DNA from: Planctomycetaceae bacterium
GTDB taxonomy: Bacteria > Planctomycetota > Planctomycetia > Pirellulales > Pirellulaceae
DNA length: 32,257 nt
Assembly (NCBI GenBank): GCA_018660825.1
Contig: JABJJO010000015.1
Span: 1 to 32,257, forward strand
Reading direction: 5' to 3'
Shown here: piece by piece, positions 8,739-16,821 of the stretch
How positions within the stretch are numbered: position 1 is the first letter of the stretch
How the letters are laid out: each line of letters starts with the position of its first letter
Position numbers and translations under genes: made by a program
The notes under the pieces: generated by a model
What the model was told of the DNA's origin: nothing
Databases searched by the model: none
The model's input: the letters and a program-made list of their open reading frames with translations, nothing else

Positions 8739-9134
8739 ATGGCCGCAAAAAAGACAGCCCGAAAAAAAGTGCCCAAGACATTGGCCGTCATCAATGCTGA
8801 TAATTGCACCGGTTGCGAGTCATGCCTTGAAGTATGCCCAGTGGACTGTATTGAAATGAAGCATTTTGGCCTCGGCACCAAGGGCAATCAAAGTTGGTGT
8901 GAAATCGATTTAGAAGCATGTGTTGGGTGTGAAGTTTGTGTGCATATTCCCACGAAAGCTTCCAACCCATATGAACTTACCGTTTGCCCATGGGATGCGA
9001 TTGAAATGGTTCCCACGGAGCATGTCGCGTCTGTCGTCGCCCAAATTGGCGGCCCACCAGAATATATCTATGAGAACTGGGATCGTCTCGTCGGCACTGC
9101 TCAGCATCTCGCGGAACTTCGCGCGGGCGGTTAA
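8739..9134 (+). CDS. Two-cluster [4Fe-4S] ferredoxin with atypical second motif
   Basis: This 131-residue protein is a small electron carrier. The first cluster motif is canonical: Cys23, 26, 29 and 33 followed by Pro. The second begins normally with Cys61, 64 and 67, but the fourth ligand candidate, Cys83 in CPWDAIEM, comes 15 residues after the third instead of the usual 3. Two further cysteines (37 and 54) are present. The N-terminus is basic (MAAKKTARKK) and about 45 residues follow the last Cys. The ATG at 8739 has AAAGGA 8 bases before it; the overlapping TTG at 8736 is less likely. It could serve the pyruvate:ferredoxin oxidoreductase encoded 5 kb upstream on the same strand, but that pairing is an inference. 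It is monocistronic and converges with the ceramidase-like gene. Confidence 0.88.
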   Translation: MAAKKTARKKVPKTLAVINADNCTGCESCLEVCPVDCIEMKHFGLGTKGNQSWCEIDLEACVGCEVCVHIPTKASNPYELTVCPWDAIEMVPTEHVASVVAQIGGPPEYIYENWDRLVGTAQHLAELRAGG

Positions 9135-9188
9135 TGTGGTTGCTTAGCGAATCCCTTATTAGATCATTGGCTAGGGTCGTAACTAAAT

Positions 9189-10592
9189 CTATTTTGTCCC
9201 TGATGAGGGGGTAGTTGTGCCGCCCATTTGCTTGCGTACTTCGGTAAGAATCTGAGCTTCAAACTCCTCGTGCCACAGCGCCGGAAAACCGTAATAGGTA
9301 TTGGATCCACCCCCTTCATATCCCCCTTCACGTAAAACTCGTAGCGACGGAATATATGCCATCACATCGTTGCTGTACCCCGCCACCCAAATTGCCGGAT
9401 TGCGGTAGGGGCTTGTTGGCTGTGGCCCCTGTTTGATTTTAATCGCGTAATCGATCACCACTTCGCCGCCAAGAAAAACCCACTGGATGCTGTTTCCGAG
9501 TTGCCAAGTCTGAATTGGGTAGGCGTATGTTTGGGGTAAGTCGTTATTGTTATCGAGCTGGTTGAGCAGAAATTGAGCGTATGGTTTTTCATACTGGTTG
9601 CCGTCGCGCAGTATAGCTTCAAGTTCTTTTTGTGTTTTGGGTACAGCCGTGCGGCCTTGGATTTCATGATACTGCGTTTGTAGTGGCCCAGCGACCTTTA
9701 GCATCCGGCCTTGCAAGACACTGTTGACGGCGGCTGCCAAGCGACTGCCGTATGTTTTAGCCAGCTCGACCGTTCTGCGCGGCAGTGGGTTTTGATCGGC
9801 TCCGCAACCAGCCCAAAACATGGCGGTTACCCCAGGATTGGTTTCTTCGAGTGTTGCTTGAGCAAATCCTGGGTAATCACCGGACCATTGTGTAAACGAG
9901 AGCACGGTTGAGTGGCAAGCATAGCCAAACACGACGGTCTTCAATTTGAAATCGGCATCGCGAATGGCGAGCACTGGGACATCGTGATCGAATGGACCTT
10001 TTAATTCCCCCGCGAGACGTAGTTGTGGCACATTTGCTTCGGTGTTGTTACGGCGATTTACAGCAACGGTACAATTTCCGTTGCCCCAAGTTAGTGATAC
10101 GGGTTGCATGGTTTTATATGCCGCGGCGACGACATCGACGATCAATGTACGTAGTTGCATGGTATATCGCTCGATTCGTGCCGCTTCGGCCGCTGGCGCA
10201 CGTAAATAATGCAGCGGTACTAGGTTATCACTTAACGCGGGGCCGGTGTGAGTGTGCGAGGTAGCGATGGCAAACTGGTCTCGACTCAGCCCGTGGTTTT
10301 TCTGCAAGGCCGCGGCAATTACTTTAGTAGACTCAGCTCCTATACCAATTAAGTCCGCGGTTATGAGAACCGCTTCCCGTCCGTCCGGATCGCGTAACAC
10401 TAGAGCTTTGGCCCAGATATCGGCCAACTTTCCATCTGCGGGAACCGTGCGTCCGCCGTAACCGGACATCCACATAAAATGGTTAGGCGTAATTTTAACT
10501 TTGGCCACGCCTGCCTTCCAGGGCACATTTTCTACGGCGCCGCAGTTAAAGACAAAGAGGCTGGCGAATAGCATCGATAGGCAAAAACGCAT
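9189..10592 (-). CDS. Neutral/alkaline ceramidase-like hydrolase, exported
   Basis: This 467-residue protein resembles the N-terminal catalytic domain of neutral/alkaline non-lysosomal ceramidases, zinc amidases that split ceramide into sphingosine and fatty acid. Signatures are GVAKVKITP at 28-36, the zinc-site SHTHTGP at 112-118, ACHST at 225-229, GDYPGF at 238-243 and GCGADQNP at 262-269. A hydrophobic leader of about 18 residues suggests Sec export. It contains a Cys, but without a good lipobox. It is shorter than true ceramidases and lacks their C-terminal domain. Planctomycetes have many such paralogues of unknown substrate, so ceramidase activity itself is uncertain. It starts 7 bases after the glycosyltransferase stop codon, so the two are co-translated. 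Confidence 0.82.
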   Translation of the reverse strand: MRFCLSMLFASLFVFNCGAVENVPWKAGVAKVKITPNHFMWMSGYGGRTVPADGKLADIWAKALVLRDPDGREAVLITADLIGIGAESTKVIAAALQKNHGLSRDQFAIATSHTHTGPALSDNLVPLHYLRAPAAEAARIERYTMQLRTLIVDVVAAAYKTMQPVSLTWGNGNCTVAVNRRNNTEANVPQLRLAGELKGPFDHDVPVLAIRDADFKLKTVVFGYACHSTVLSFTQWSGDYPGFAQATLEETNPGVTAMFWAGCGADQNPLPRRTVELAKTYGSRLAAAVNSVLQGRMLKVAGPLQTQYHEIQGRTAVPKTQKELEAILRDGNQYEKPYAQFLLNQLDNNNDLPQTYAYPIQTWQLGNSIQWVFLGGEVVIDYAIKIKQGPQPTSPYRNPAIWVAGYSNDVMAYIPSLRVLREGGYEGGGSNTYYGFPALWHEEFEAQILTEVRKQMGGTTTPSSGTK

Positions 10593-10599
10593 TTTTTTC

Positions 10600-11760
10600 T
10601 CACTTGATTCGATTGGTCATTAGTTCTTTTCGGGTATACATCGTATCACGCCATTTTATCCCACCGCGGACATAAAACAAAACGGTCGCGCGAATTATTG
10701 TGAAAACAAACACGGTAATAATCCACGGGAGAAATAATGTACAGATTGGGTTCACGCGAATACGTAAAGCCATCACGGCCGAAGAGACGAGCAGTAGCGA
10801 ACAAACGACGCCGAGCAATATTTGGGGTGTGTCTCGTAAAACAAGCACGCCGATGAATGGCCAAAGGAAGACCAAGAATAGGTTCAATATGGCAAGGGTC
10901 ACTAGCCCAAGATTATAGCCAACGCCGGCGTAAGCGTTCTTATCTAAACCCACGACGAGTTCAGGAATTGATTGATACCAAGGAACACTTATATCCTCCC
11001 GAGCTTGGAGTACGTGTTGCCGAAAGCCTTGTCGCTTGATGATCTGCCCGATCATCAAATCATCAACCACTTCCATGCTGATGTTGTGGTGCCCTTGAAT
11101 TTGTTCATAGACCTTTTTGCGGATCAAGTTGAATGCGCCTAAACCTAAAGATGCGTTGCAACGGGGATTGGCTACTTGCCAAACGCGATAGATAACCATG
11201 AAAATTCGAAAAAAGAAAATCACAAACGCATCCAGCCATGGATTAGGCATCGGTACACTCGGAAACATTGTCAGATGGTCTACTCGGTATTGTTCACTGT
11301 AAGCAACAGCGCGACGTAAGCAGAGGGGGTCAAAGGAAACATCAGCATCGGTAAAAAGTAGGTAGTCCGTTTGTGACGCATCGGAACCGAGTTGCAAAGC
11401 GTGGTTTTTACCGAGCCAACCGGTGGGTAATTCCTCGACGTGAACGACTTGTAGTCGTCGATCGCCATGAGCCAATCGATCTAAAATAGCACCCGTATTG
11501 TCGGTTGAGCGATCATTGACTGCTGTGAACCGCAGGTTTGGGTAATCTAGCTTCAACATCGACTGAATGGCTGGTTCAATATCACGTTCTTCATTGCGCG
11601 CGGCTACGATAATGGCAACGCTTGGCCATAGTGCGTCCTCAGGAATTAATTGGTCGCGCAACTGAGGCAAAGAGGATAATGAGTAATGCGCTAGGCCTTC
11701 GAATATTGAGATGGCTAGTACGTGAAACGCTGTGATCCAAATCAGCCATTCAACTCGCAT
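10600..11760 (-). CDS. Membrane glycosyltransferase family 2 (HpnB-like)
   Basis: This 386-residue integral membrane protein transfers a sugar from a nucleotide donor, probably to a lipid. An N-terminal membrane segment (about 5-22) precedes the GT-A domain. That domain has IIVAARNEERDI, NDRSTDNT at 82-89, GWLGKNHALQLG at 114-125, the metal-binding TDAD at 137-140, and DD at 233-234 near the acceptor site. Hydrophobic segments lie at about 173-192, and three or four more between 282 and 364. The C-terminal GGIKWRDTMY is typical of this group. The layout resembles the hopene-associated HpnB family and ceramide glucosyltransferases. The acceptor cannot be read from sequence. It lies 15 bases after the isomerase-like gene and 7 bases before the ceramidase-like gene, in one apparent operon. 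Confidence 0.85.
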   Translation of the reverse strand: MRVEWLIWITAFHVLAISIFEGLAHYSLSSLPQLRDQLIPEDALWPSVAIIVAARNEERDIEPAIQSMLKLDYPNLRFTAVNDRSTDNTGAILDRLAHGDRRLQVVHVEELPTGWLGKNHALQLGSDASQTDYLLFTDADVSFDPLCLRRAVAYSEQYRVDHLTMFPSVPMPNPWLDAFVIFFFRIFMVIYRVWQVANPRCNASLGLGAFNLIRKKVYEQIQGHHNISMEVVDDLMIGQIIKRQGFRQHVLQAREDISVPWYQSIPELVVGLDKNAYAGVGYNLGLVTLAILNLFLVFLWPFIGVLVLRDTPQILLGVVCSLLLVSSAVMALRIRVNPICTLFLPWIITVFVFTIIRATVLFYVRGGIKWRDTMYTRKELMTNRIK

Positions 11761-11775
11761 CCATAGTGCTTTCGA

Positions 11776-12597
11776 TCAAATAAGTTGTGCTTCGATTTTT
11801 TGTAAATAGCGGATGCTTTCACTGGCTAACGTTTCCACTCCCGGTTCGTAATCAAATACTTCGACGCTGACCCAGCCGCTATAGTTGGTATCTTTGAGTG
11901 CTTGCATTATGGGCAAAAAATCAACATCGCCCATGCCCGGTCCCCGTAGGTTTTCATCGTTAGCATGAAAATGGACGGTAATATCTGCGTGTTTGCGGAT
12001 AATACCATCGACAGGTTCACCCATTGAACACATTGCTTTCACATCCAAGTGCAATTGCACATTGTTGGCGGCAACGCGAGAGCACAGGTCGGCACCTTGG
12101 TCGGCCGTCAACAAGAAATCGCCTTCTAATGGTGATAAGGGTTCAACGGCAATAATAACATTGCGTTCGTCCAAGATCGGCACGACCTGCTGCAAAACAT
12201 CGGCGGCATAATTAAGTGCAGTATTGTGGTCGATGCCCGGAAGTAAATTCCGCTGTTGTGGAGATCCAAGTACCATTATGTGTCCCCCCAAGTCGCTACA
12301 TAGCCGTGCTAATTCGGCTAGATACTCAGCAGTTTGTCGACGGACATTCGCGTCGGGGCTCGTTAAATAGAGACCCTCGGTTTTAGCGAGGAGCCAATGG
12401 AGGCCGATGATTTCCAGGTCATGATCGTCAGCAAGTTGCCGTACGCTAGCTCTGCGGTCGGCTGAAATATCGAACACGTTTTCTTCGATAGTAAATGGAG
12501 CAAATTCCAGAGCGTCATAGCCAAGGCTTTTGGCAGCGGCGAACGCTTTTTCAAACGGCCAGTCTTGAAAGGTCTCATTGCAAATAGCGTACTTCAT
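11776..12597 (-). CDS. Sugar phosphate isomerase/epimerase-like TIM barrel protein
   Basis: This 273-residue protein has the xylose isomerase-like TIM barrel fold (AP_endonuc_2 family). It starts [10 protein letters not shown], typical of bacterial sugar isomerase/epimerase relatives. Likely metal ligands appear in the expected order: Glu in IAVEPL, Asp in LHLDVKAM, His in VHFHANDEN and Glu in [10 protein letters not shown]. The family includes hydroxypyruvate isomerase, inosose dehydratase and ketose 3-epimerases; nothing here singles out one substrate. The start codon overlaps the methyltransferase stop (ATGA), so translation is coupled. It could supply a sugar for the downstream glycosyltransferase, but that is only an inference from gene order. 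Confidence 0.83.
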   Translation of the reverse strand: MKYAICNETFQDWPFEKAFAAAKSLGYDALEFAPFTIEENVFDISADRRASVRQLADDHDLEIIGLHWLLAKTEGLYLTSPDANVRRQTAEYLAELARLCSDLGGHIMVLGSPQQRNLLPGIDHNTALNYAADVLQQVVPILDERNVIIAVEPLSPLEGDFLLTADQGADLCSRVAANNVQLHLDVKAMCSMGEPVDGIIRKHADITVHFHANDENLRGPGMGDVDFLPIMQALKDTNYSGWVSVEVFDYEPGVETLASESIRYLQKIEAQLI

Positions 12598-13526
12598 ACG
12601 TCAATTCCTGGTAACGATGGTTGGTCTGTGTCCATGGGTGTTTTCTTTTTGGGCTTGTTGCCTAATTGGCGACCGTTGGCGGTTGCAGGCGCACTAATTT
12701 GTGGTTCGGGTGATCCGTCTAAATCGTCGCCGGGCGTGATTTGCTGGAGTCGATTCTCGACAGCATCAATATATTGTTCTGATAATTCAAAACCCAAATA
12801 ATTACGCTGTAGCTTTTTAGCGACTGCTAATGTGGTGCCACTACCAGCGAACGGGTCCATTACCAATTCGCCCGGATCGCTTGATGCGCGGATGATGCGG
12901 CCGAGTAACTGCTCGGGCATTTGACAACCATGCACGCCCAAACGTTCTTTGAAGGTTCCAGCGACTCGTGGAAAATACCACGTGTCGTCATCTGCGGTAA
13001 AACCGGTGGGTAAATCTTGCGGTCGTAGAATCCATGTGTCATCAGGCAATCGGCCGTTGGGATTTGCTCGCTTGTCGCCGTAGACTAATTGTCGTGCGGA
13101 TGGAACCCGTATTTCGGAAGCATTAAATGTAAACTGTTTGGAGTCTTTGACCATATGAAATAAATGAGCGTGCGAGCGATTGAACTTGCGTTTGCAGTTC
13201 ACGCCAAACGTGTAATACCAAATAACCCAACTGCGGCAGGTTAAGCCAAATTCCTGCTGCATCAAGACTTTCATCTCGGCGGCATATTCGTCGCCAATTG
13301 CGAGCCAGAATGTGCCATCGTCTTTGAGAACACGTACGACCTGCTCGATCCAGCGACTTGTCCATTTCAAATAGTCGTCCGCTTCGAGATTGTCTTGGTA
13401 AACATCATAGTCATAACCAATATTGAACGGTGGATCAGCGAATACGAGATCAACACTGCCCGTTGCTAAGCTTTGCATACCCTTGATGCAATCGATGTTA
13501 TGAACATTGTTGATAGCAGCGGACAC
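12594..13526 (-). CDS. DNA methyltransferase (adenine-N6 or cytosine-N4), beta-class order
   Basis: This 310-residue protein methylates DNA at a specific sequence using S-adenosylmethionine. The catalytic motif DPPFN at 31-35 comes first and the AdoMet-binding motif DPFAGSGTT at 224-232 near the end, which is the beta-class order. DPPF favours N6-adenine methylation, but N4-cytosine cannot be excluded. [13 protein letters not shown] at 200-212 is a variant of the usual HPTQKP block. The last 50 residues are polar, basic and probably disordered. No restriction endonuclease or specificity subunit is nearby, so it looks like an orphan methylase. It is the first gene of a four-gene run and overlaps the next by four bases. 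Confidence 0.88.
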   Translation of the reverse strand: MSAAINNVHNIDCIKGMQSLATGSVDLVFADPPFNIGYDYDVYQDNLEADDYLKWTSRWIEQVVRVLKDDGTFWLAIGDEYAAEMKVLMQQEFGLTCRSWVIWYYTFGVNCKRKFNRSHAHLFHMVKDSKQFTFNASEIRVPSARQLVYGDKRANPNGRLPDDTWILRPQDLPTGFTADDDTWYFPRVAGTFKERLGVHGCQMPEQLLGRIIRASSDPGELVMDPFAGSGTTLAVAKKLQRNYLGFELSEQYIDAVENRLQQITPGDDLDGSPEPQISAPATANGRQLGNKPKKKTPMDTDQPSLPGIDV

Positions 13527-13621
13527 ACGAACGCCTTAGTAAAAAGAAAGGTGGAACTAGCAAGACTGTAGGTATTGTACACCAAACGAGTGCCAATCCA
13601 ATCATGCAGTGCTGCGGCTTT

Positions 13622-14611
13622 TTATTGCGAGCCATTGGCAATGGGGATGCCGCTTTCCATGATGACTGAATCATCACGATGGACACCCGGCTCGACGATG
13701 CCGCGGTCGCTGACGTAATAGCGATCTCCCAGTCCGATAGATTGTGTTCCACGCACGAACGCAACATGTCCGTTTTCAAAGAGAATGTTTTGTCCCAGTC
13801 CGCCGTGGTTCATGCTGTAACGGTTGATGGATTGGCCGCTGGGGCGATCCGCAATGAGAGCAAAATTAGGTCGTTGTTGATTACGAATTGCTCGAATACG
13901 ACCACCCGCTTGATAGCCAACACTGTAGCCATATGTGCCTCCCATGCGTTGCTGCAGGGCAGTTAGATCTTCAGGTCTGGCTTCTGCCACTGTTTGTTGA
14001 GTTGGAATCCCTGGTTGCCGCCAAGCAATGGATTCGACCGCCGCTGGACAAAAGAAATTACCTTCGTCGGTAACATAGCCTTGTTCAAGTAAAATGGGAG
14101 CGTATGCACCCGAGGTTGCAAAAGCGGAGTTATTGGTAACGGCTGGAAAATTACCTTCGTGGGTAATGCTGTACTGGCTGAAACCAGCATAGAGGTTTTG
14201 TAGGTTGTTTTGGCATTCTCGCAACTCTGCAGCAAAGCGGCTGTTAAATAGTGCGGGTGAAAGCAACATCAACAAACTCGCCGCCACAATACCCGTTACA
14301 AAGATGTCCATTGGTCGCCACGATCGCCGTGAACTGGTGACAAGTTCTTCGCTGGTAAATGCTGGTTGAGCCAGAGGGATGGCTGTCCCAACTTTGTGAG
14401 CATCGATTTGGTCAAACACATATGCGAGCGTTTGGTTGTGCAGATCGGAAGGGGGTTCGCAGTGACGATACGATTCGAGCGGCAGCAGGCTACGGCGAAT
14501 TACATCCGCTTGTGATTGTAAATCGGCATCGCTACGCATCAAATCTTCGATGCGTTGGTGTTCTTGGGCATCTAAAGCACCCGTCACATATCCAATAATG
14601 TCTTCGTTCAT
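13622..14611 (-). CDS. Transmembrane anti-sigma factor with DUF1559/pseudopilin-like outer domain
   Basis: This 329-residue protein is the likely anti-sigma factor of the ECF sigma gene that ends three bases before it. Residues 1-66 (GYVTGALDAQEHQRIEDLM and following) look like the cytoplasmic sigma-binding helices of anti-sigma proteins, without an HxxxCxxC zinc motif. One membrane segment spans about 102-122. The outer part opens with CQNNLQNLYAGF and HEGNFPAV at 133-158 and closes with NHGGLGQNILFENGHVAF at 268-285. These match the start and end motifs of DUF1559-type pseudopilin-like proteins common in planctomycetes. The predicted role is to hold the sigma factor at the membrane until the outer domain senses a signal. 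The fold assignment is by motif; function is inferred from context. Confidence 0.8.
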   Translation of the reverse strand: MNEDIIGYVTGALDAQEHQRIEDLMRSDADLQSQADVIRRSLLPLESYRHCEPPSDLHNQTLAYVFDQIDAHKVGTAIPLAQPAFTSEELVTSSRRSWRPMDIFVTGIVAASLLMLLSPALFNSRFAAELRECQNNLQNLYAGFSQYSITHEGNFPAVTNNSAFATSGAYAPILLEQGYVTDEGNFFCPAAVESIAWRQPGIPTQQTVAEARPEDLTALQQRMGGTYGYSVGYQAGGRIRAIRNQQRPNFALIADRPSGQSINRYSMNHGGLGQNILFENGHVAFVRGTQSIGLGDRYYVSDRGIVEPGVHRDDSVIMESGIPIANGSQ

Positions 14612-14614
14612 ATC

Positions 14615-15241
14615 TTATTGCTCATTCATCGTACGCGACCAAAATTCGTTTAACTTTACAACGGCCGCGTGTAATCTACTTTTTACCGTCCCAACGGGGA
14701 CGCCTAGGATGTCTGCTGCTTCACGATACTTCATGCCTTGGTAATAAACCAAATCAATCACGCCGCGCATCTGTGTTGATAATTGGCTGACTGCTTGTTG
14801 AACCCATTGTCCGCGTTCGAGTTGAGCAACATGTTCTAGTGGATCGCCATCGTTTCCTTCAAGCAGATTAATTAGCGAACCAATATCAACACTGTCTTGT
14901 GATTTGTTAGTCTGATCTAAACTCACCATGCGATGGCGTTTTTGCCGCCGCTGGGCATCAATCGCTTGATTGGTGGCAACAGTATACAACCAAGGGCGAA
15001 AACGGCGACTGTCGTCAAAACGATCGCATTTTAAATGGACTTGTAAAAACGTTGCTTGAAAAACGTCTTCCGCCATTTCCGCATTGCCTACGTACCGTCG
15101 CAAATAACTATAAAGCTCTCGTTCGTACCTGCGCACCAATTGCGCAAACAGGTCTCGACAACCTTCTTTTTTATAACGAGCCATTATTTGCTCGTCAGTT
15201 AGTTCATTCCCCATAGTGGGTGACACCGGTGTTATTTGCAT
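14615..15241 (-). CDS. ECF-family RNA polymerase sigma factor
   Basis: This 208-residue protein has the two conserved parts of extracytoplasmic-function sigma factors. Region 2 runs through AEDVFQATFLQVH and FRPWLYTVATNQAIDAQRR. Region 4 has GMKYREAADILGVPVGTVKSRLHAAV as its helix-turn-helix. An acidic linker of about 40 residues joins them. It should direct RNA polymerase to promoters released by its anti-sigma partner, encoded three bases downstream. I use the ATG at 15241. A GTG at 15247 lies nearer the predicted transcription start, and an ATG at 15214 is the alternative; none has a clear ribosome site. A sigmaW-like promoter just upstream suggests it activates its own transcription. Confidence 0.93.
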   Translation of the reverse strand: MQITPVSPTMGNELTDEQIMARYKKEGCRDLFAQLVRRYERELYSYLRRYVGNAEMAEDVFQATFLQVHLKCDRFDDSRRFRPWLYTVATNQAIDAQRRQKRHRMVSLDQTNKSQDSVDIGSLINLLEGNDGDPLEHVAQLERGQWVQQAVSQLSTQMRGVIDLVYYQGMKYREAADILGVPVGTVKSRLHAAVVKLNEFWSRTMNEQ

Positions 15242-15256
15242 GCTCACTAGTTAACT

Positions 15257-15274
15257 TTACGCATGATAGCGTAA
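15257..15274. repeat. Palindrome upstream of the ECF sigma gene
   Basis: TTACGC and GCGTAA form a perfect 6-base inverted repeat around a 6-base centre. One arm contains the CGTA of the predicted -10 element, so a protein binding the palindrome would compete with RNA polymerase. Confidence 0.5.
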
Positions 15275-15283
15275 GGGGGTTCA
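15258..15283 (-). promoter_or_regulatory. Candidate ECF-type (sigmaW-like) promoter of the sigma/anti-sigma operon
   Basis: Read on the minus strand, TGAACC (15283-15278) is followed after exactly 16 bases by CGTA (15261-15258). The known Bacillus sigmaW promoter is TGAAAC-N16-CGTA, one base different. Transcription would begin near 15250, about 9 bases before the ATG at 15241. Its position directly before an ECF sigma gene supports autoregulation. The match was found by eye. Confidence 0.55.
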
Positions 15284-15369
15284 TTCACTGGCAAGAAAAA
15301 GACGAAAGCCCGTAAACGCGGCTGTTTTGTCGTAAATCATAACGATTTTAGCGGCTGATAATACCAAGG

Positions 15370-15858
15370 CTACGTTGCGCGGCAATAGGTTTCGAAGGAA
15401 TATTCATGGTCGTTTTTCTCATCCGCCGAGTGGCGTGCGCTACTTTTACATTCCCAGGCCGACCAGTCAATGGTATCAAGCCGAGTGTCGCCTTCGACGT
15501 CGGCATGGACGCGAGTGATGTAAAGTGCATCAACGAGCGGCAGTGCTAAATTATAGATTTGGCTGCCACCGACAATAAACGTTTCGTGATCGTCGGCGGC
15601 AACCGCCAAGGCTTGTTCAACACTGTTGACAACGATCGCACCTGGAATTTGGTAATCTGATTGTCGGGTGATAATTACCGTGGTTCGTCCCGGCAGCAGT
15701 CGCCCAATGGATTCATAGGTTTTACGACCCATGACAATATGGTGTCCCATGGTCAAGGCTTTGAATCTTTTCAAATCCGCCGAGATGTGCCACGGTAAAT
15801 CCATCTCTCGTCCGATAATTCCATTTTGGGAAATGGCAACAATAATAGAAATGGCCAT
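15370..15858 (-). CDS. folA: Dihydrofolate reductase
   Basis: This 162-residue enzyme reduces dihydrofolate to tetrahydrofolate with NADPH. It begins with MAISIIVAISQNGIIGREMDLPWH, which includes the catalytic Asp20 and the Trp of the Met20-loop region. GRKTYESIGRLLPGRTTVIITR binds NADPH, and FIVGGSQIYNLAL and LYITRVHADVEGDT follow as usual. Length and order are those of standard bacterial chromosomal DHFR. It lies 36 bases downstream of thyA. ThyA produces dihydrofolate while making dTMP and FolA recycles it, so the pair forms a functional unit. Confidence 0.95.
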   Translation of the reverse strand: MAISIIVAISQNGIIGREMDLPWHISADLKRFKALTMGHHIVMGRKTYESIGRLLPGRTTVIITRQSDYQIPGAIVVNSVEQALAVAADDHETFIVGGSQIYNLALPLVDALYITRVHADVEGDTRLDTIDWSAWECKSSARHSADEKNDHEYSFETYCRAT

Positions 15859-15894
15859 TGTACTATCGCTAATACTTTTTGAACTTGATGGAAT

Positions 15895-16689
15895 TTAGAC
15901 AGCAACGGAGGCTTTAATGTGCGGATGGGGTTCGTAGTTATCTAGGGTGAAATCTTCGAACTTGAAATCAAAGATGTTCTTTACGTCTGGATTGATTCGT
16001 AATGTTGGCGAATTCAGCGGCTCGCGGGATAACTGTAATTCGGCTTGCTCGAGATGGTTACTGTAAAGGTGTGCATCGCCGAGTGTATGTACAAACTCGC
16101 CAGGCTGTAGGGATGTAACTTGAGCCACCATTAGTGTCAGCAGTGCATAAGAGGCGATATTAAATGGAACACCGAGGAACACATCGGCGCTGCGCTGATA
16201 CAACTGGCAGGATAGCTTGTCGTTGGCCACATAAAATTGAAATAATAAGTGACAAGGTGGCAGTGCCATTTTATCCACGTCACCGACGTTCCAGGCGCTG
16301 ACGATCAGACGACGAGAGTCAGGGTTGGATTTGATGTTTTCAACAACATTACTAATTTGATCAATGATTCGACCGTCCGTACATTGCCAACTCCGCCATT
16401 GGTGGCCATAGACTGGCCCGAGGTTTCCATCTTCATCCGCCCATTCATCCCAAATGCGAACTTTATTGTCGCGGAGGTATTGGATGTTTGTGTCCCCGGT
16501 TAAGAACCAGAGTAACTCGTGGATGATGGACCGCAGGTGCAATTTTTTTGTGGTAAGCAGCGGAAAAGAATCCGCCAGATCAAATCGCATTTGATGTCCA
16601 AATAGGCTACGAGTTCCAGTGCCGGTGCGGTCCTCTTTGACAGCACCGTGGTCGTAGATTTGCTGGATTAGATCGAGATATTGACGCAT
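15895..16689 (-). CDS. thyA: Thymidylate synthase
   Basis: This 264-residue enzyme methylates dUMP to dTMP using methylenetetrahydrofolate. Diagnostic parts are [15 protein letters not shown] at the N-terminus, [40 protein letters not shown], the nucleophilic Cys in [31 protein letters not shown] for nucleotide binding, and the C-terminal KASVAV. From the ATG at 16689 the length equals that of E. coli ThyA; a TTG three codons earlier is less likely. There is no clear Shine-Dalgarno sequence. It precedes folA on the same strand and follows the EF-P/EpmA genes after a gap of 132 bases. Confidence 0.97.
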   Translation of the reverse strand: MRQYLDLIQQIYDHGAVKEDRTGTGTRSLFGHQMRFDLADSFPLLTTKKLHLRSIIHELLWFLTGDTNIQYLRDNKVRIWDEWADEDGNLGPVYGHQWRSWQCTDGRIIDQISNVVENIKSNPDSRRLIVSAWNVGDVDKMALPPCHLLFQFYVANDKLSCQLYQRSADVFLGVPFNIASYALLTLMVAQVTSLQPGEFVHTLGDAHLYSNHLEQAELQLSREPLNSPTLRINPDVKNIFDFKFEDFTLDNYEPHPHIKASVAV

Positions 16690-16821
16690 TGTTGTCAAGT
16701 AAAAGAGACGATTGTATAGAGCCTATTTATGTTCGTAGTTTACCATGTTCGCCCGCTATTTGAACCCTAGTAGGGATCGCGTCACGGTGTCCGAATGATG
16801 GTGGTGTAGGCTTCTGCTGCA

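Noticed and set aside
15223-15232. Ten-base palindrome ACACCGGTGT near the sigma factor start
   Set aside because: It probably lies inside the coding sequence of the first residues; too short to claim an operator.
15300-15330. Possible terminator after folA on the minus strand
   Set aside because: The stem is only four pairs plus a bulge, although Ts follow; evidence is too thin.
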